Below, in pieces: positions 54,216 through 62,592 of a stretch of DNA of 64,000 bases. A program made the translations under genes and the position numbers. Under the pieces are notes generated by a model. It saw only the letters and a list, made by a program, of their open reading frames with translations, made no database searches and had not been told where the DNA came from. The stretch's first letter is position 1. Each line of letters begins with the position of its first letter. Origin of the DNA: CALGYY01 sp963678485 (GTDB lineage Bacteria; Bacteroidota; Bacteroidia; Bacteroidales; CAIWKO01); NCBI GenBank assembly GCA_963678485.1, contig OY782882.1:1674001-1738000 (forward strand). The letters run 5' to 3'.

Positions 54216-54608
54216 TTATTTATCTTTTACAAATATTTTTTTCGGAGGAACTACAGATTCAACAACTCCAGTGGTATCTAGCATTACAGCAACTTCAGAT
54301 TGTTTGCTGCACATCATCAATTCTGATTTTGTGGACAAGTATTCATTCTCTAGTTCCTTAATTTCCTTGCGTGTGATATTGGAATGGCGCAGTGTCTTTT
54401 CGGCATAGTAGGCATTGGCGATATAGAGAATACAAATTCCTGTAAGAAAAAGAACAAAAGGCACCAATCTTTTCGCGTTATCACGAGTAAGTATGGTTCC
54501 GTCGAGCAGGCTTCGAATTGCGTGCGCCACCTTGGAGTCCGTCTTCGGCTTGCCGGCTTTCTTTTTCGGCGCTTTTGGTTTTTCCGGTGTCTTGTATTCG
54601 TTCTGCAT
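54216..54608 (-). CDS. FtsL-like cell division protein
   Basis: A 130-residue bitopic protein with a basic, proline-rich cytoplasmic tail (KTPEKPKAPKKKAGKPKT), one membrane helix (about residues 48-66, FVLFLTGICILYIANAYYA) and a short coiled-coil-like periplasmic part (NITRKEIKELENEYLSTKSEL). This topology and the position between rsmH and ftsI identify it as the FtsL equivalent that helps recruit FtsI/FtsW. FtsL sequences are poorly conserved, so the symbol is left open. Its start overlaps the rsmH stop by one base. Confidence 0.83.
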   Translation of the reverse strand: MQNEYKTPEKPKAPKKKAGKPKTDSKVAHAIRSLLDGTILTRDNAKRLVPFVLFLTGICILYIANAYYAEKTLRHSNITRKEIKELENEYLSTKSELMMCSKQSEVAVMLDTTGVVESVVPPKKIFVKDK

Positions 54609-55516
54609 TAGATTTTTTCAGCAATTCTTAACCGGGCGCTGCGAGCCCTGTTGTTTATATTTATTTCTTCATCTCCTGCCACCATGGCTCCTTTGGAAAT
54701 CAGTTTCAATGGCGAGCGACTATGTCCAAAAATCGGATCCTTATCTTCCTGCCCTGAAACATTGCCGGTGCGCATAAAATTCTTCACCATACGATCTTCG
54801 AGGGAATGGTATGAAATAACTACCAGTCTTCCTCCAGGTTTAAGTGCAATCAGACTTAATTCAAGAAATTTTTTCAATGCTGTGAGTTCGTCATTTAGCT
54901 CTATGCGTAATGCCTGAAAAACCTGAGCAAGGAATTTATTCTCACTATCGCGGGGTGCCATTGGAGATAGCAGCCTAACCAAATCGTTTGTTGTTTCAAG
55001 AGGTTTTTCCTTGCGGGCACTTATGATGGTTTCTGCGATTCTTCCTGCCTGATCTAATTCGCCGTATTCCTTGAGCATATGCTGAAGAGCTTTTCGATCA
55101 TATTGGTTCAGCACATCAGCGGCTGTCTGCTGCATCCGCTGATCCATGCGCATATCAAGAGGCGCATTGTAACGGGTAGAAAAGCCCCGTTGCGGCATAT
55201 CGATCTGATGTGAAGAAATACCGAGATCGGCCAAAATCCCATCTGCAGGTAATGCTTTGTAATAGCGCAAAAAACTGGTGAGGTAGCGAAAGTTGTGATG
55301 CAACAAGCGGAAACGTTCGTCATTCAATGCATTTGGTTGTGCATCCCGATCGCGGTCGAAAGCAATCAGTCGTCCCTTCTTTCCCAGATTTTTGAGTATT
55401 TCTGCAGAATGTCCGCCGCCACCATAGGTCACGTCAACATAGACCCCATCCTTTTTTATGGCGAGTCCTTCGACGCTTTCTTTAAGCAATACCGGCTTAT
55501 GATATACTTCCGTCAT
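54608..55516 (-). CDS. rsmH: 16S rRNA (cytosine1402-N4)-methyltransferase
   Basis: A 302-residue SAM-dependent methyltransferase (formerly MraW) that modifies C1402 at the ribosomal decoding centre. KPVLLKESVEGL opens the protein, DVTYGGGGHSAEIL (near residues 28-41) is the SAM loop, and ADLGISSHQID, RGFSTRYNAPLDMRMD and VISYHSLEDRMVKNFM are family blocks. The start overlaps the mraZ stop by 20 bases and the stop overlaps ftsL by one (TAATG). Confidence 0.98.
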   Translation of the reverse strand: MTEVYHKPVLLKESVEGLAIKKDGVYVDVTYGGGGHSAEILKNLGKKGRLIAFDRDRDAQPNALNDERFRLLHHNFRYLTSFLRYYKALPADGILADLGISSHQIDMPQRGFSTRYNAPLDMRMDQRMQQTAADVLNQYDRKALQHMLKEYGELDQAGRIAETIISARKEKPLETTNDLVRLLSPMAPRDSENKFLAQVFQALRIELNDELTALKKFLELSLIALKPGGRLVVISYHSLEDRMVKNFMRTGNVSGQEDKDPIFGHSRSPLKLISKGAMVAGDEEININNRARSARLRIAEKI

Positions 55517-55970
55517 GGGGCGTGTCTTTCCTGCTCATGACGTCTTCTGCGAGAAATGAAAAATCTTCCGGCTCATCACTGAGCAAGCCTTCGTACCTGG
55601 CACGATCCCAAAGTTCAATCCTGTTGGAATAAGCGAACAGAATGAGGTCCTTTTTAATCCCGGAATACTCAAGCAATGGTTTAGGAACCAGCAAGCGATA
55701 TGCTCCATCAGGAAAGACTTCCGTGGCTCCGCGATAAAAATAGCGGACAAACTCACGATTTTTCTTGACGTACATGTTGAGCCGGTTCACCTCATCGCTT
55801 ATCTGCTTCCATTCGGGAAAGGGATAAAGATTCAGGCATTTCTCGAAGCCCCGGTTGATGACAAAGTGCATTTCGATACCTTCAGGAAGCTGTCTCTTAA
55901 GCCCCGCGGGGAAAAGAAAGCGCCCTTTAGCGTCGATTACACAAGGAAATTCTCCAACCAGGTTCATCAT
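55497..55970 (-). CDS. mraZ: Division/cell wall cluster transcriptional repressor MraZ
   Basis: A 157-residue protein with two AbrB-like beta domains. The first contains GEFPCVIDAKGRFLFPAGLKRQLPEG, and the second contains FRGATEVFPDG-like sequence and LVPKPLLEYSGIKKDLILFAYSNRIELWD. It is the first gene of the dcw cluster, as usual, and in other bacteria binds upstream of itself to repress the cluster. I found no row of TGGGN-type boxes upstream, so autoregulation cannot be confirmed here. The start could be the first or second Met. Confidence 0.95.
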   Translation of the reverse strand: MMNLVGEFPCVIDAKGRFLFPAGLKRQLPEGIEMHFVINRGFEKCLNLYPFPEWKQISDEVNRLNMYVKKNREFVRYFYRGATEVFPDGAYRLLVPKPLLEYSGIKKDLILFAYSNRIELWDRARYEGLLSDEPEDFSFLAEDVMSRKDTPHDGSIS

Positions 55971-56017
55971 GATTTAATTAGCCGGTAAAATTACAGATTT
56001 TTAGACACTTTTTGACA

Positions 56018-56049
56018 CAAATTACCACCGTTTACGAATATTTTTCAAC
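56018..56049 (-). promoter_or_regulatory. Weak promoter candidate for the dcw cluster
   Basis: On the minus strand GTTG (56046-56049), a 21-base spacer and TAATTTG (56018-56024) resemble the -33/-7 pair, but one base of the -7 element is missing. It lies about 48 bases before mraZ. A small hairpin, ACATTG/CAATGT with a five-T loop, is just upstream at 56073-56089. The rest of the gap holds the atpG terminator. Confidence 0.3.
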
Positions 56050-56151
56050 TTTTGTTGCAATATTTTCATATTACATTGTTTTTCAATGTTATAACAAGTG
56101 GGAATTGTTAGTAAAATGCCGTAGATTTACCTAAGGATGAGGTGAGCAAAC

Positions 56152-56188
56152 AAAAAAAATCCGACACATAAAATGCGTCGGATTTTTT
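56152..56188 (-). terminator. Strong rho-independent terminator after atpG
   Basis: ATCCGAC (56159-56165) and GTCGGAT (56177-56183) form a perfect stem with an 11-base loop. It is extended by flanking A and T runs to a 12-bp pairing (56154-56165 with 56177-56188). The A run gives the U tract on the minus transcript, and the T run allows function on the plus strand too. It closes the ATP synthase operon. Confidence 0.88.
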
Positions 56189-56209
56189 AGTGGTTGCAGC
56201 CCAAAAATT

Positions 56210-57091
56210 TTATCCCTTGAGTGCATTTGCACCTGAGATAATCTCAAGAATTTCTGTTGTAATTGAAGCCTGACGAGCTTTATTGTATGTAAGACGAAGC
56301 TCTTTAAGCAAGGCATCCGCATTATCGGTTGCTTTATGCATGGCGGTCATACGAGCACCGTGCTCTGAAGCGAAGGAATCGAGTAATGCCTTATAAAATT
56401 GAACTTTTAATGTTCTAGGTACCAGCTCGCTAACAATTTCTGCTTTATCTGGTTCGAAGATATAATCTGACAGATTTTTAGACTCAACAGCAGCTTTGGT
56501 TTCCGGAATTGGAAGGAATTGCTCGCAAGTAAGTCGTTGCATAGCAGCGTTGCGGAATTCACCATAAATAATTTCCACCTTGTCGTAAACGCCACTGGCG
56601 AAGTCTTTCATGATTTTCTCAGAAATCTCAAGTGAGCGATCATAACTCAACGAATCATAAATACTACTATGATTTGCCACTATCTGATATTTCCTCTTAT
56701 TAAAATATTCAAAGGCCCTTTTCCCAATACACATTAAAAACACATTTCCTGCCTGATACTGTGCTTCATAATTGTTATGAATAGTTTGCACAGCCAGCTT
56801 AATCGAATTACTGTTAAACGCGCCACAAAGTCCTCTGTTCGAGGTAAGTACAACAATCAGAATCTTTTGTTCTTTTCGTTTGGCAAAATAAACAGCTTCG
56901 TCACTGGTTCCAACACTGGATTTCAGGTTTCCAAGAATCTCGTTGAGCTTCCTGGAGTAAGGTCTGAGCTTTAATATGGCGGTTTGCGCCCTCCTAAGCT
57001 TAGATGCAGATACCATTTTCATAGCACTGGTAATCTGCTTCGTTGAAATAGTAGAGGTAATGCGGGTCCTGACTTCCTTTAAACTTGCCAT
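56210..57091 (-). CDS. atpG: ATP synthase F1 gamma subunit
   Basis: A 293-residue central-stalk subunit that rotates inside the alpha-beta hexamer. The N-terminal helix ASLKEVRTRITSTISTKQITSAMKMVSASKL and the C-terminal helix ARMTAMHKATDNADALLKEL with YNKARQASITTEILEIISGANAL are the conserved coiled-coil pair. ILIVVLTSNRGLCGAFN marks the Rossmann-like middle. It is the last gene of the operon, 44 bases after atpA, and is followed by a terminator, so atpD and atpC must be elsewhere. Confidence 0.98.
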   Translation of the reverse strand: MASLKEVRTRITSTISTKQITSAMKMVSASKLRRAQTAILKLRPYSRKLNEILGNLKSSVGTSDEAVYFAKRKEQKILIVVLTSNRGLCGAFNSNSIKLAVQTIHNNYEAQYQAGNVFLMCIGKRAFEYFNKRKYQIVANHSSIYDSLSYDRSLEISEKIMKDFASGVYDKVEIIYGEFRNAAMQRLTCEQFLPIPETKAAVESKNLSDYIFEPDKAEIVSELVPRTLKVQFYKALLDSFASEHGARMTAMHKATDNADALLKELRLTYNKARQASITTEILEIISGANALKG

Positions 57092-57135
57092 ATTACAATC
57101 TTATATGTTTCCTCACAATTATTTCTGCTATATGC

Positions 57136-58719
57136 CTATTTCTCATATTTAGCCACCATCTCGTGCGCTACCTTTTCAATGACAGCAATTGCATCATCTG
57201 TCAGTTGGCCTGAGCGTAAGGTTTCCAGCGTATCCTTGTTATATTCTTCCAAATGATGGATGAATTGCTCCTGGAAATCAACAATACGTTGAACGGGAAC
57301 TTTCTGCAACATGCCTTTGGTTCCGCAATAGATGATTGCGATTTGGTGTTCAACCGCCATTGGAGAGTATTGAGGCTGTTTTAGAATTTCAACGTTACGT
57401 ATACCTTTATCAAGTACTGAGCGGGTCGCAGCATCGAGGTCGGAACCAAACTTCGAGAAGGCTTCCAGTTCGCGGAATTGTGCCTGATCAAGTTTTAGCG
57501 TACCGGCCACTTTTTTCATTGATTTAATCTGCGCATTACCACCTACACGTGATACCGAAATACCTACGTTGATAGCCGGACGTATCCCTGCATTAAACAG
57601 ATTATTTTCGAGGAAAATCTGCCCGTCGGTAATTGAGATCACATTCGTTGGAATATATGCTGAAACGTCACCAGCTTGCGTTTCAATGATAGGTAAAGCT
57701 GTCAGCGATCCCCCACCTTTTACCAACGGTTTCAAGGATTCCGGAAGGTCATTCATTTTTTTTGCAATAGCATCCGATGTGATTACGCGTGCAGCACGTT
57801 CCAACAAGCGTGAGTGCAGATAAAACACATCACCCGGATATGCTTCGCGGCCTGGGGGGCGACGGAGCAACAAGGAAACTTCGCGGTATGCAACAGCTTG
57901 CTTTGAAAGGTCATCAAAGATCACTAATGCTGCACGACCCGTATCGCGGAAAAACTCCCCAATAGCAGCGCCGGCAAATGGTGCATAAAACTGCATTGCT
58001 GCTGGATCTGATGCTGTAGCCACAACAACGGTAGTGTATGGCATAGCGCCTTTATCTTCCAGTGTTTTTACAATATTTGCAACAGTACTTCCTTTTTGGC
58101 CGATTGCAACATAGATGCAATATACAGGTTTCCCTTTATCGTAATATTCCTTCTGGTTCAGAATGGTATCAATCGCGATGGCTGTTTTACCCGTTTGACG
58201 GTCACCAATGATAAGCTCACGTTGTCCCCTGCCAATAGGAATCATTGCATCGATTGCTTTGATACCTGTTTGCAGTGGTTCATTTACTGGTTGACGGAAA
58301 ATTACCCCCGGCGCCTTACGCTCGAGTGGCAACTCATAGGTTTGTCCGCTGATTAAGCCTTTACCATCGATTGCCATACCCATAGGGTTAATAACCCTAC
58401 CAAGCATACCTTCGCCAACATTGATAGAAGCAATTTTTCCGGTACGCTTCACTACGTCGCCTTCCTGAATGTGGTTGGATTCTCCAAGCAACACGATACC
58501 CACATTGTCTTCTTCGAGGTTAAGCACAATGCCCATTACATCTGCTCTTTCAAACTCAACCAATTCCCCGGATTCTGCATTGGAAAGACCATATGCTCTG
58601 GCAATACCATCACCAACCTGCAATACTGTACCTACTTCTTCCAGCTCAGTGCCGTATTTCAGTCCGGCGAGTTGTTCACGTAAAATCGCTGATACTTCAG
58701 CGGGTTTAATTTCAGCCAT
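57136..58719 (-). CDS. atpA: ATP synthase F1 alpha subunit
   Basis: A 527-residue non-catalytic nucleotide-binding subunit of F1. The Walker A motif GDRQTGKTAIAID is near residues 171-183, and EFFRDTGRAALVIFDDLSKQAVAYR with LLLRRPPGREAYPGDVFYLHSRLLERAA is the classic alpha signature. VGGNAQIKSMKKVAG follows in the C-terminal region. It works with gamma, delta and the separately encoded beta subunit. It lies 26 bases after atpH. Confidence 0.99.
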   Translation of the reverse strand: MAEIKPAEVSAILREQLAGLKYGTELEEVGTVLQVGDGIARAYGLSNAESGELVEFERADVMGIVLNLEEDNVGIVLLGESNHIQEGDVVKRTGKIASINVGEGMLGRVINPMGMAIDGKGLISGQTYELPLERKAPGVIFRQPVNEPLQTGIKAIDAMIPIGRGQRELIIGDRQTGKTAIAIDTILNQKEYYDKGKPVYCIYVAIGQKGSTVANIVKTLEDKGAMPYTTVVVATASDPAAMQFYAPFAGAAIGEFFRDTGRAALVIFDDLSKQAVAYREVSLLLRRPPGREAYPGDVFYLHSRLLERAARVITSDAIAKKMNDLPESLKPLVKGGGSLTALPIIETQAGDVSAYIPTNVISITDGQIFLENNLFNAGIRPAINVGISVSRVGGNAQIKSMKKVAGTLKLDQAQFRELEAFSKFGSDLDAATRSVLDKGIRNVEILKQPQYSPMAVEHQIAIIYCGTKGMLQKVPVQRIVDFQEQFIHHLEEYNKDTLETLRSGQLTDDAIAVIEKVAHEMVAKYEK

Positions 58720-58745
58720 ATATTAAATGTTTGAATATTTAATTT

Positions 58746-59303
58746 CTATATTTTCCTCTTATAAATGTTCACCTTGAATTCGCGGCTCAGCTTTTTAATT
58801 TTCTTTTGAATACTGCTATCGAATTGTTGCCCGTCAACAGAAAGCAGGAAACCGCCAATTAGCTCTGGTTTTACAATGGTCTCAAGGGTAACCTCTGCTT
58901 TTAACTGGGTTTTGAGAAGATCAACAAATACTTTCTTCTCTGCTTCGTCAAGTGCGACGGCCGTTTCGAGACGAGCCACTTTAATGCCTTTCCACTCGCG
59001 GTATATATCAACATATTGAACAGCAATCTCGTCAAGAATCATTTCCCTGCGCTTGCGTACAATGATGGTCATATATTGAAGGGTGGTATTGTGAAAATTG
59101 CTCCCAAAAATGGCTCTGATCACTGCATTTTTCTTGTCCTGCTTAATTACCGGGCTCTGGAGCATCAGTCGAAAATCTCTATTTGATGCACAAACAGTAG
59201 CAAAAGACTGCATATCATTGAACACTTCGGTCTGAATATGATGTTCAGAGGCAAGCTCAAACAGTGCTTTCGCATAACGGGAGGCTAATCGGATCTGTCT
59301 CAT
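58746..59303 (-). CDS. atpH: ATP synthase F1 delta subunit
   Basis: A 185-residue peripheral-stalk subunit joining F1 to the b subunits. The helical N-terminal domain (RLASRYAKALFELASEHHI) and the C-terminal part (ELIGGFLLSVDGQQFDSSIQKKIKKLSREF) match the OSCP/delta family. Length is normal. It lies 34 bases after atpF in the usual order. Confidence 0.97.
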   Translation of the reverse strand: MRQIRLASRYAKALFELASEHHIQTEVFNDMQSFATVCASNRDFRLMLQSPVIKQDKKNAVIRAIFGSNFHNTTLQYMTIIVRKRREMILDEIAVQYVDIYREWKGIKVARLETAVALDEAEKKVFVDLLKTQLKAEVTLETIVKPELIGGFLLSVDGQQFDSSIQKKIKKLSREFKVNIYKRKI

Positions 59304-59337
59304 GCTAAATTATTTTACTTCGTGCAAATTGTATTCA

Positions 59338-59832
59338 TCAATTAAATTGCACATCGCCCAATAAGCGGGTGATGAGCTTGCTTTGTTTTTCCTTGTCAGA
59401 CAATTCTGCACTAAGAACTTTTTCAGCGATTTCAACAGACAAGCTGGCAATCTCGTTTTTCAATTCTGTGATAGCAGCCATCTTTTCGAAATGGATACTT
59501 TCGCGTGTATTTTCGAGGATGCGATTGGCTTCAGCATTTGCCTTCTCACGGGCTTCCTCAATGATAGACTCTTTAATTTTTCTGGCTTCACGTAGAATTT
59601 CATCACGCTGTTCCTTGGCGTCTTTTAGCAATTGCTCATTGCTGAACTTTAACTGCTTCATTTCTTCCCTTGCCTTGTCGGCCTGCGACAGTGCATCTTC
59701 GATACGTTGCTCCCGATCATGAAGCATTTTCATAACGGGTTTCCATGCATAGCGACCAAGCACCAACAATAGGAACAGAAAGGATAAGGTCATCCAGAAA
59801 ATAAGTCCCAAATTCGGAGTTACGAGTTCCAT
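59338..59832 (-). CDS. atpF: ATP synthase F0 b subunit
   Basis: A 164-residue peripheral-stalk subunit. One N-terminal membrane helix (LGLIFWMTLSFLFLLLVLGRYAW, about residues 7-29) is followed by a long charged coiled coil (ILREARKIKESIIEEAREKANAEANRIL) that dimerises and binds delta. It follows atpE after a 76-base gap that holds a perfect 13-bp hairpin. Confidence 0.97.
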   Translation of the reverse strand: MELVTPNLGLIFWMTLSFLFLLLVLGRYAWKPVMKMLHDREQRIEDALSQADKAREEMKQLKFSNEQLLKDAKEQRDEILREARKIKESIIEEAREKANAEANRILENTRESIHFEKMAAITELKNEIASLSVEIAEKVLSAELSDKEKQSKLITRLLGDVQFN

Positions 59833-59863
59833 ATATTTAATTTTTCTTTAGTGACTAATAGAA

Positions 59864-59894
59864 TTCACATCCTGACCAATCGTCAGGATGTGAA
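59864..59894 (-). promoter_or_regulatory. Perfect 13-bp intercistronic hairpin between atpE and atpF
   Basis: TTCACATCCTGAC (59864-59876) and GTCAGGATGTGAA (59882-59894) pair without mismatch around a 5-base loop. It starts 14 bases after the atpE stop on the minus-strand transcript and ends 31 bases before the atpF start. There is no U tract after it, so it is not a normal terminator. It is better read as a structure that protects the atpE message or limits downstream expression. Confidence 0.85.
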
Positions 59895-59908
59895 GTTCGT
59901 TTGGTGTT

Positions 59909-60178
59909 TTACACGAATAATACGAGCAAACACACTACAATAGCAAAGAATGCAACACCCTCAATAAGGGCGGCGGCAACGATCATGTTAGAACGAATGT
60001 CGCCTACAGCTTCGGGCTGACGTGCAATAGATTCAACAGCACCCTTACCGATATTTCCGATACCAAGGCCTGCTCCTATTACGGCGATTCCTGCTCCGAT
60101 ACCTGCGCCCATCTTAGCGATTGGTGCGTAATCGGCTACAGCCTGCGCTGCTTGCAAAACAACTGATAATACTGACAT
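59909..60178 (-). CDS. atpE: ATP synthase F0 c subunit
   Basis: An 89-residue membrane subunit that forms the rotating ring. The start is set at 60178; a longer open frame to 60346 lies inside atpB and is not conserved. Two hydrophobic helices flank the polar loop ARQPEAV. The first has the glycine-rich GAGIGAGIAVIGAGLGIG and the second the ion-binding Glu73 in LIEGVAFF. The residue after it is Gly, not the Ser/Thr seen in Na-binding rings, so protons are the likelier ion (inference). Confidence 0.97.
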   Translation of the reverse strand: MSVLSVVLQAAQAVADYAPIAKMGAGIGAGIAVIGAGLGIGNIGKGAVESIARQPEAVGDIRSNMIVAAALIEGVAFFAIVVCLLVLFV

Positions 60179-60215
60179 ACGTGTAAATTTAGGTTTATAA
60201 TGAATTAAAAAACGC

Positions 60216-61343
60216 TCAATGAACAACTTCGCCTTCGGGAGCATGATGCTCTTCTGTAGCCATTCCAAAATACAAGGCCGAAAGCAGGGTAAATACATAA
60301 GCCTGAATGAATGCAACCAACAATTCGAGCAGACCCATAAACACATAAAAAATAATAGAAACGATTGACACTGATGAACCCCAGGCGCTCATCGCACTGA
60401 AAATAAAAATCAGGCTAATAAAACCTAAGGCAACGATATGACCGGCCATAATGTTCGCAAAAAGACGAACCATCAATACAAATGGCTTGGTAATAACACC
60501 AATTAATTCCACAACAGGCATGAGAGGAATGGGAAACTTCAGCCACCAGGGTACTCCGGGGGCATTAATAATATGTTTCCAATAATTTTTATTACCGCTG
60601 AACGTAGTAATGACAAAAGTAAATAATGCTAACACCAGCGTAACAGCTATATTTCCTGTAACATTTGCACCAAATGGAGCAACAGGAATGAGTCCCATCA
60701 AATTTGAAAAGAAAATAAAAAAGAACACCGTGAGAAGAAATACCATATACTTCTCATATTTCTTTCCAATCGCTGGACGGGCAATATCATCACGAACAAA
60801 AAGAATAAGTGGCTCAATCATCGACTGCAAACCTTTAGGCGCGCCGGGATTCTTTTTATAACGACGAGCAATGGAGATGAACACTGCACATAATAAAATC
60901 ACACAAAGAAAAATTGAAGCAACATTTTTTGTGATGGAAAAATCTAAGGGAAGTCCTGCTGCTTCATCAATAGTAACATCATCAGAGAGGACTTTAACAA
61001 TCTTTCCTTTGTACTTTCCTTCAGTCATTAAACGATAGCCTTGATATGAGGCTTCGCCATGATGAAAACGTGATGACATAAAAGCAATGATTTTCCCGTC
61101 ATCTAATAAAATCACAGGCAAAGGAATCGTTAATGGAGTATCTCCAAATTTCCCAATATGCCATTCATGGGCATCGATAATATGCTCGATGATCATTTCC
61201 CCGGCATTGAACCCCTTTTCCTTGCCGCCGGCATTCTCCTGTTTTTCCGGTTCGCTTGCATAGGCCATCCCTATAGAAAGGCAGAGCACTAATGCAAAGA
61301 TTCCTCTGAAAATCAAACTGATACTTGTATTGGTTCGCCTCAT
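60216..61343 (-). CDS. atpB: ATP synthase F0 a subunit with long N-terminal extension
   Basis: A 375-residue membrane subunit forming the ion half-channels. The last 230 residues are the usual a-subunit core, with the essential Arg in MVRLFANIMAGHIVALG (near residue 292) and the closing QAYVFTLLSALYFG helix. In front is a signal-peptide-like helix (ending near MAYAS), a Lys/Glu-rich stretch and about 100 periplasmic residues (including HHGEASYQGYRLM), as in other Bacteroidota. That extension has no assigned function that I know of. The upstream 217-base gap holds two short hairpins. Confidence 0.96.
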   Translation of the reverse strand: MRRTNTSISLIFRGIFALVLCLSIGMAYASEPEKQENAGGKEKGFNAGEMIIEHIIDAHEWHIGKFGDTPLTIPLPVILLDDGKIIAFMSSRFHHGEASYQGYRLMTEGKYKGKIVKVLSDDVTIDEAAGLPLDFSITKNVASIFLCVILLCAVFISIARRYKKNPGAPKGLQSMIEPLILFVRDDIARPAIGKKYEKYMVFLLTVFFFIFFSNLMGLIPVAPFGANVTGNIAVTLVLALFTFVITTFSGNKNYWKHIINAPGVPWWLKFPIPLMPVVELIGVITKPFVLMVRLFANIMAGHIVALGFISLIFIFSAMSAWGSSVSIVSIIFYVFMGLLELLVAFIQAYVFTLLSALYFGMATEEHHAPEGEVVH

Positions 61344-61497
61344 TGCTAATTTCTTTAAACTATAATCTGGAGCGAGGCGAATTTATACATTATTCTATAA
61401 CGAAAACAAATTTTACAAAAAAAATATCTGTCCCCGCAAATATTTTTTTTCGATTCTTGTAACACGCTTTCAATATGGAGATTGCTTAGGTGTGCTC

Positions 61498-61543
61498 ACA
61501 TCGATTCCATCGATGTATGCCACAAGAATTGACGTCTAACGTC
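61498..61543. promoter_or_regulatory. Two short inverted repeats in the gap before atpB
   Basis: ACATCGAT (61498-61505) and ATCGATGT (61509-61516) form an 8-bp stem with a 3-base loop. GACGT (61531-61535) and ACGTC (61539-61543) form a 5-bp stem with a 3-base loop. Both lie just after the AtpI-like stop and upstream of atpB. Neither is followed by a U tract. They may be operators or transcript-processing structures. A weak promoter match (TAAATTCG at 61378-61385) lies nearer atpB. Confidence 0.4.
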
Positions 61544-61560
61544 CTTAAATATGTTTTGAA

Positions 61561-61953
61561 TTAGTTGCGATCCATAGTCCGGATATCGCGCAAAAAGGCG
61601 GCTACTTCAAAAATGGTATAGACAAGGTAAAGTGCAAAGAAGGCGGTGATGAACCTAACAGCATCTTCCCTGTTTGCCAGAGCGTAAATGAGCATTAACA
61701 CTGCAAACAAAAGCAATTTTCCAAGAGTGACAATCATAAAACTATTTGCAAATCGGGGAAAGCGATTTGAGGCTGATTGTAACATCACATAATAAACACT
61801 TAATGTTACCCCAAAGAAAAATACAATGATTACCGGGATTGCAGGGGAAAGAATTCCTGAGGGAAGTAAAAAAAATAATGCGGCCCAAACCACCAGCAAT
61901 ATGACCGTTAATGCGAGCATTTGAATCGCAAATCGCTTAAATGAGGATTTCAT
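61561..61953 (-). CDS. AtpI-like four-helix membrane protein
   Basis: A 130-residue membrane protein with four hydrophobic segments and few charged residues until the C-terminus (FLRDIRTMDRN). Topology, size and location between AtpZ and atpB resemble the AtpI/Atp1 proteins that accompany ATP synthase operons and have been linked to c-ring assembly or Mg transport. Sequence similarity cannot be judged by eye, so the call rests on context. It starts 5 bases after the AtpZ stop. Confidence 0.65.
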   Translation of the reverse strand: MKSSFKRFAIQMLALTVILLVVWAALFFLLPSGILSPAIPVIIVFFFGVTLSVYYVMLQSASNRFPRFANSFMIVTLGKLLLFAVLMLIYALANREDAVRFITAFFALYLVYTIFEVAAFLRDIRTMDRN

Positions 61954-61958
61954 AGATA

Positions 61959-62174
61959 TTATTTCCTTTTGATCAGACCACGCGTAACAATATAGATTGC
62001 AAGGCTAACAGAAGCCAGCGAGCATATAATAATAAACAAGGGAAAACCTGTAACGATCCAACGATCCAACGCCCAACCGCCAGCAACACCGCCGGTTATT
62101 ATGACAGCCATAGTTATGGCCATGCTGGAATATTTCGCGTAATCAGGAAGTGGGTTGATTGATTTTTTCATCAT
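61959..62174 (-). CDS. AtpZ/AtpI family protein
   Basis: A 71-residue membrane protein with two helices (MAITMAVIITGGVAGGWALD and FPLFIIICSLASVSLAIYIV) joined by a short loop, ending in basic residues. This is the AtpZ pattern, including the conserved Gly-rich first helix. The start was set at 62174 (or the adjacent Met at 62171); the longer frame to 62252 is not conserved. The start overlaps the end of the bactofilin gene by 32 bases in another frame. Confidence 0.82.
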   Translation of the reverse strand: MMKKSINPLPDYAKYSSMAITMAVIITGGVAGGWALDRWIVTGFPLFIIICSLASVSLAIYIVTRGLIKRK

Positions 62175-62547
62175 TAGCCGGTGGGACGTGTGAACTGCGA
62201 GGGCTGGTTTCGTGCATGCTACAGTTACCTGAATACTTAGCCCCGGGCTCAATTGCTAACTTGCCGACTTTTAACTCACCTGTCACCTGGGCTGTTGCTT
62301 TCATGATGAGAAGATCGGTAACTGTGATTTTTGCCTTTACATTGCCCGAAAAATCTGCACTTTGACAGATGATTTCTCCGTCAACGTTTCCAGTAGTTCC
62401 TATAACAACTTTTCCTTTTGCGTGAACTGAACCAACCAAAGTCCCGTCGATTCTCATATCTCCGTTAGCGCGAATATCGCCTTTAATCACCGTACCATTT
62501 CCAATGAGGTTAATAACCGGTGCTTCCGCTTCATTACTTTTTGCCAT
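62143..62547 (-). CDS. Bactofilin (polymer-forming cytoskeletal protein)
   Basis: A 134-residue protein with a right-handed beta-helix core (about 10-105), seen in the repeated GDIRANGDMRIDGTLVGSV, KGKVVIGTTGNVDGEI and KVGKLAIEPGAKYSG turns. Bactofilins polymerise into filaments without nucleotide and position envelope or cell-shape machinery. The Ser/Pro-rich C-terminus (ETSPRSSHVPP) is disordered. In this window it sits between PorW/SprE and AtpZ and overlaps AtpZ by 32 bases. It may scaffold envelope machinery (inference). Confidence 0.93.
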   Translation of the reverse strand: MAKSNEAEAPVINLIGNGTVIKGDIRANGDMRIDGTLVGSVHAKGKVVIGTTGNVDGEIICQSADFSGNVKAKITVTDLLIMKATAQVTGELKVGKLAIEPGAKYSGNCSMHETSPRSSHVPPANDEKINQPTS

Positions 62548-62592
62548 AACTGTTGATTTGTGCTGTGAATACCGCCCCGAATATACAAAAAA

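Noticed and set aside
55971..56151. MraZ-binding boxes (repeated TGGGN) upstream of mraZ
   Set aside because: Only one TGGGA-like site was seen, on the plus strand, with no evenly spaced partners.
59369..59722. Open frame antisense to atpF
   Set aside because: It mirrors the charged coiled coil of the b subunit, giving a Ser/Leu/Arg-rich product with no recognisable motif.
60179..60346. N-terminal extension of atpE reaching into atpB
   Set aside because: The c subunit is about 80-90 residues. The extra residues are a shadow of atpB codons.
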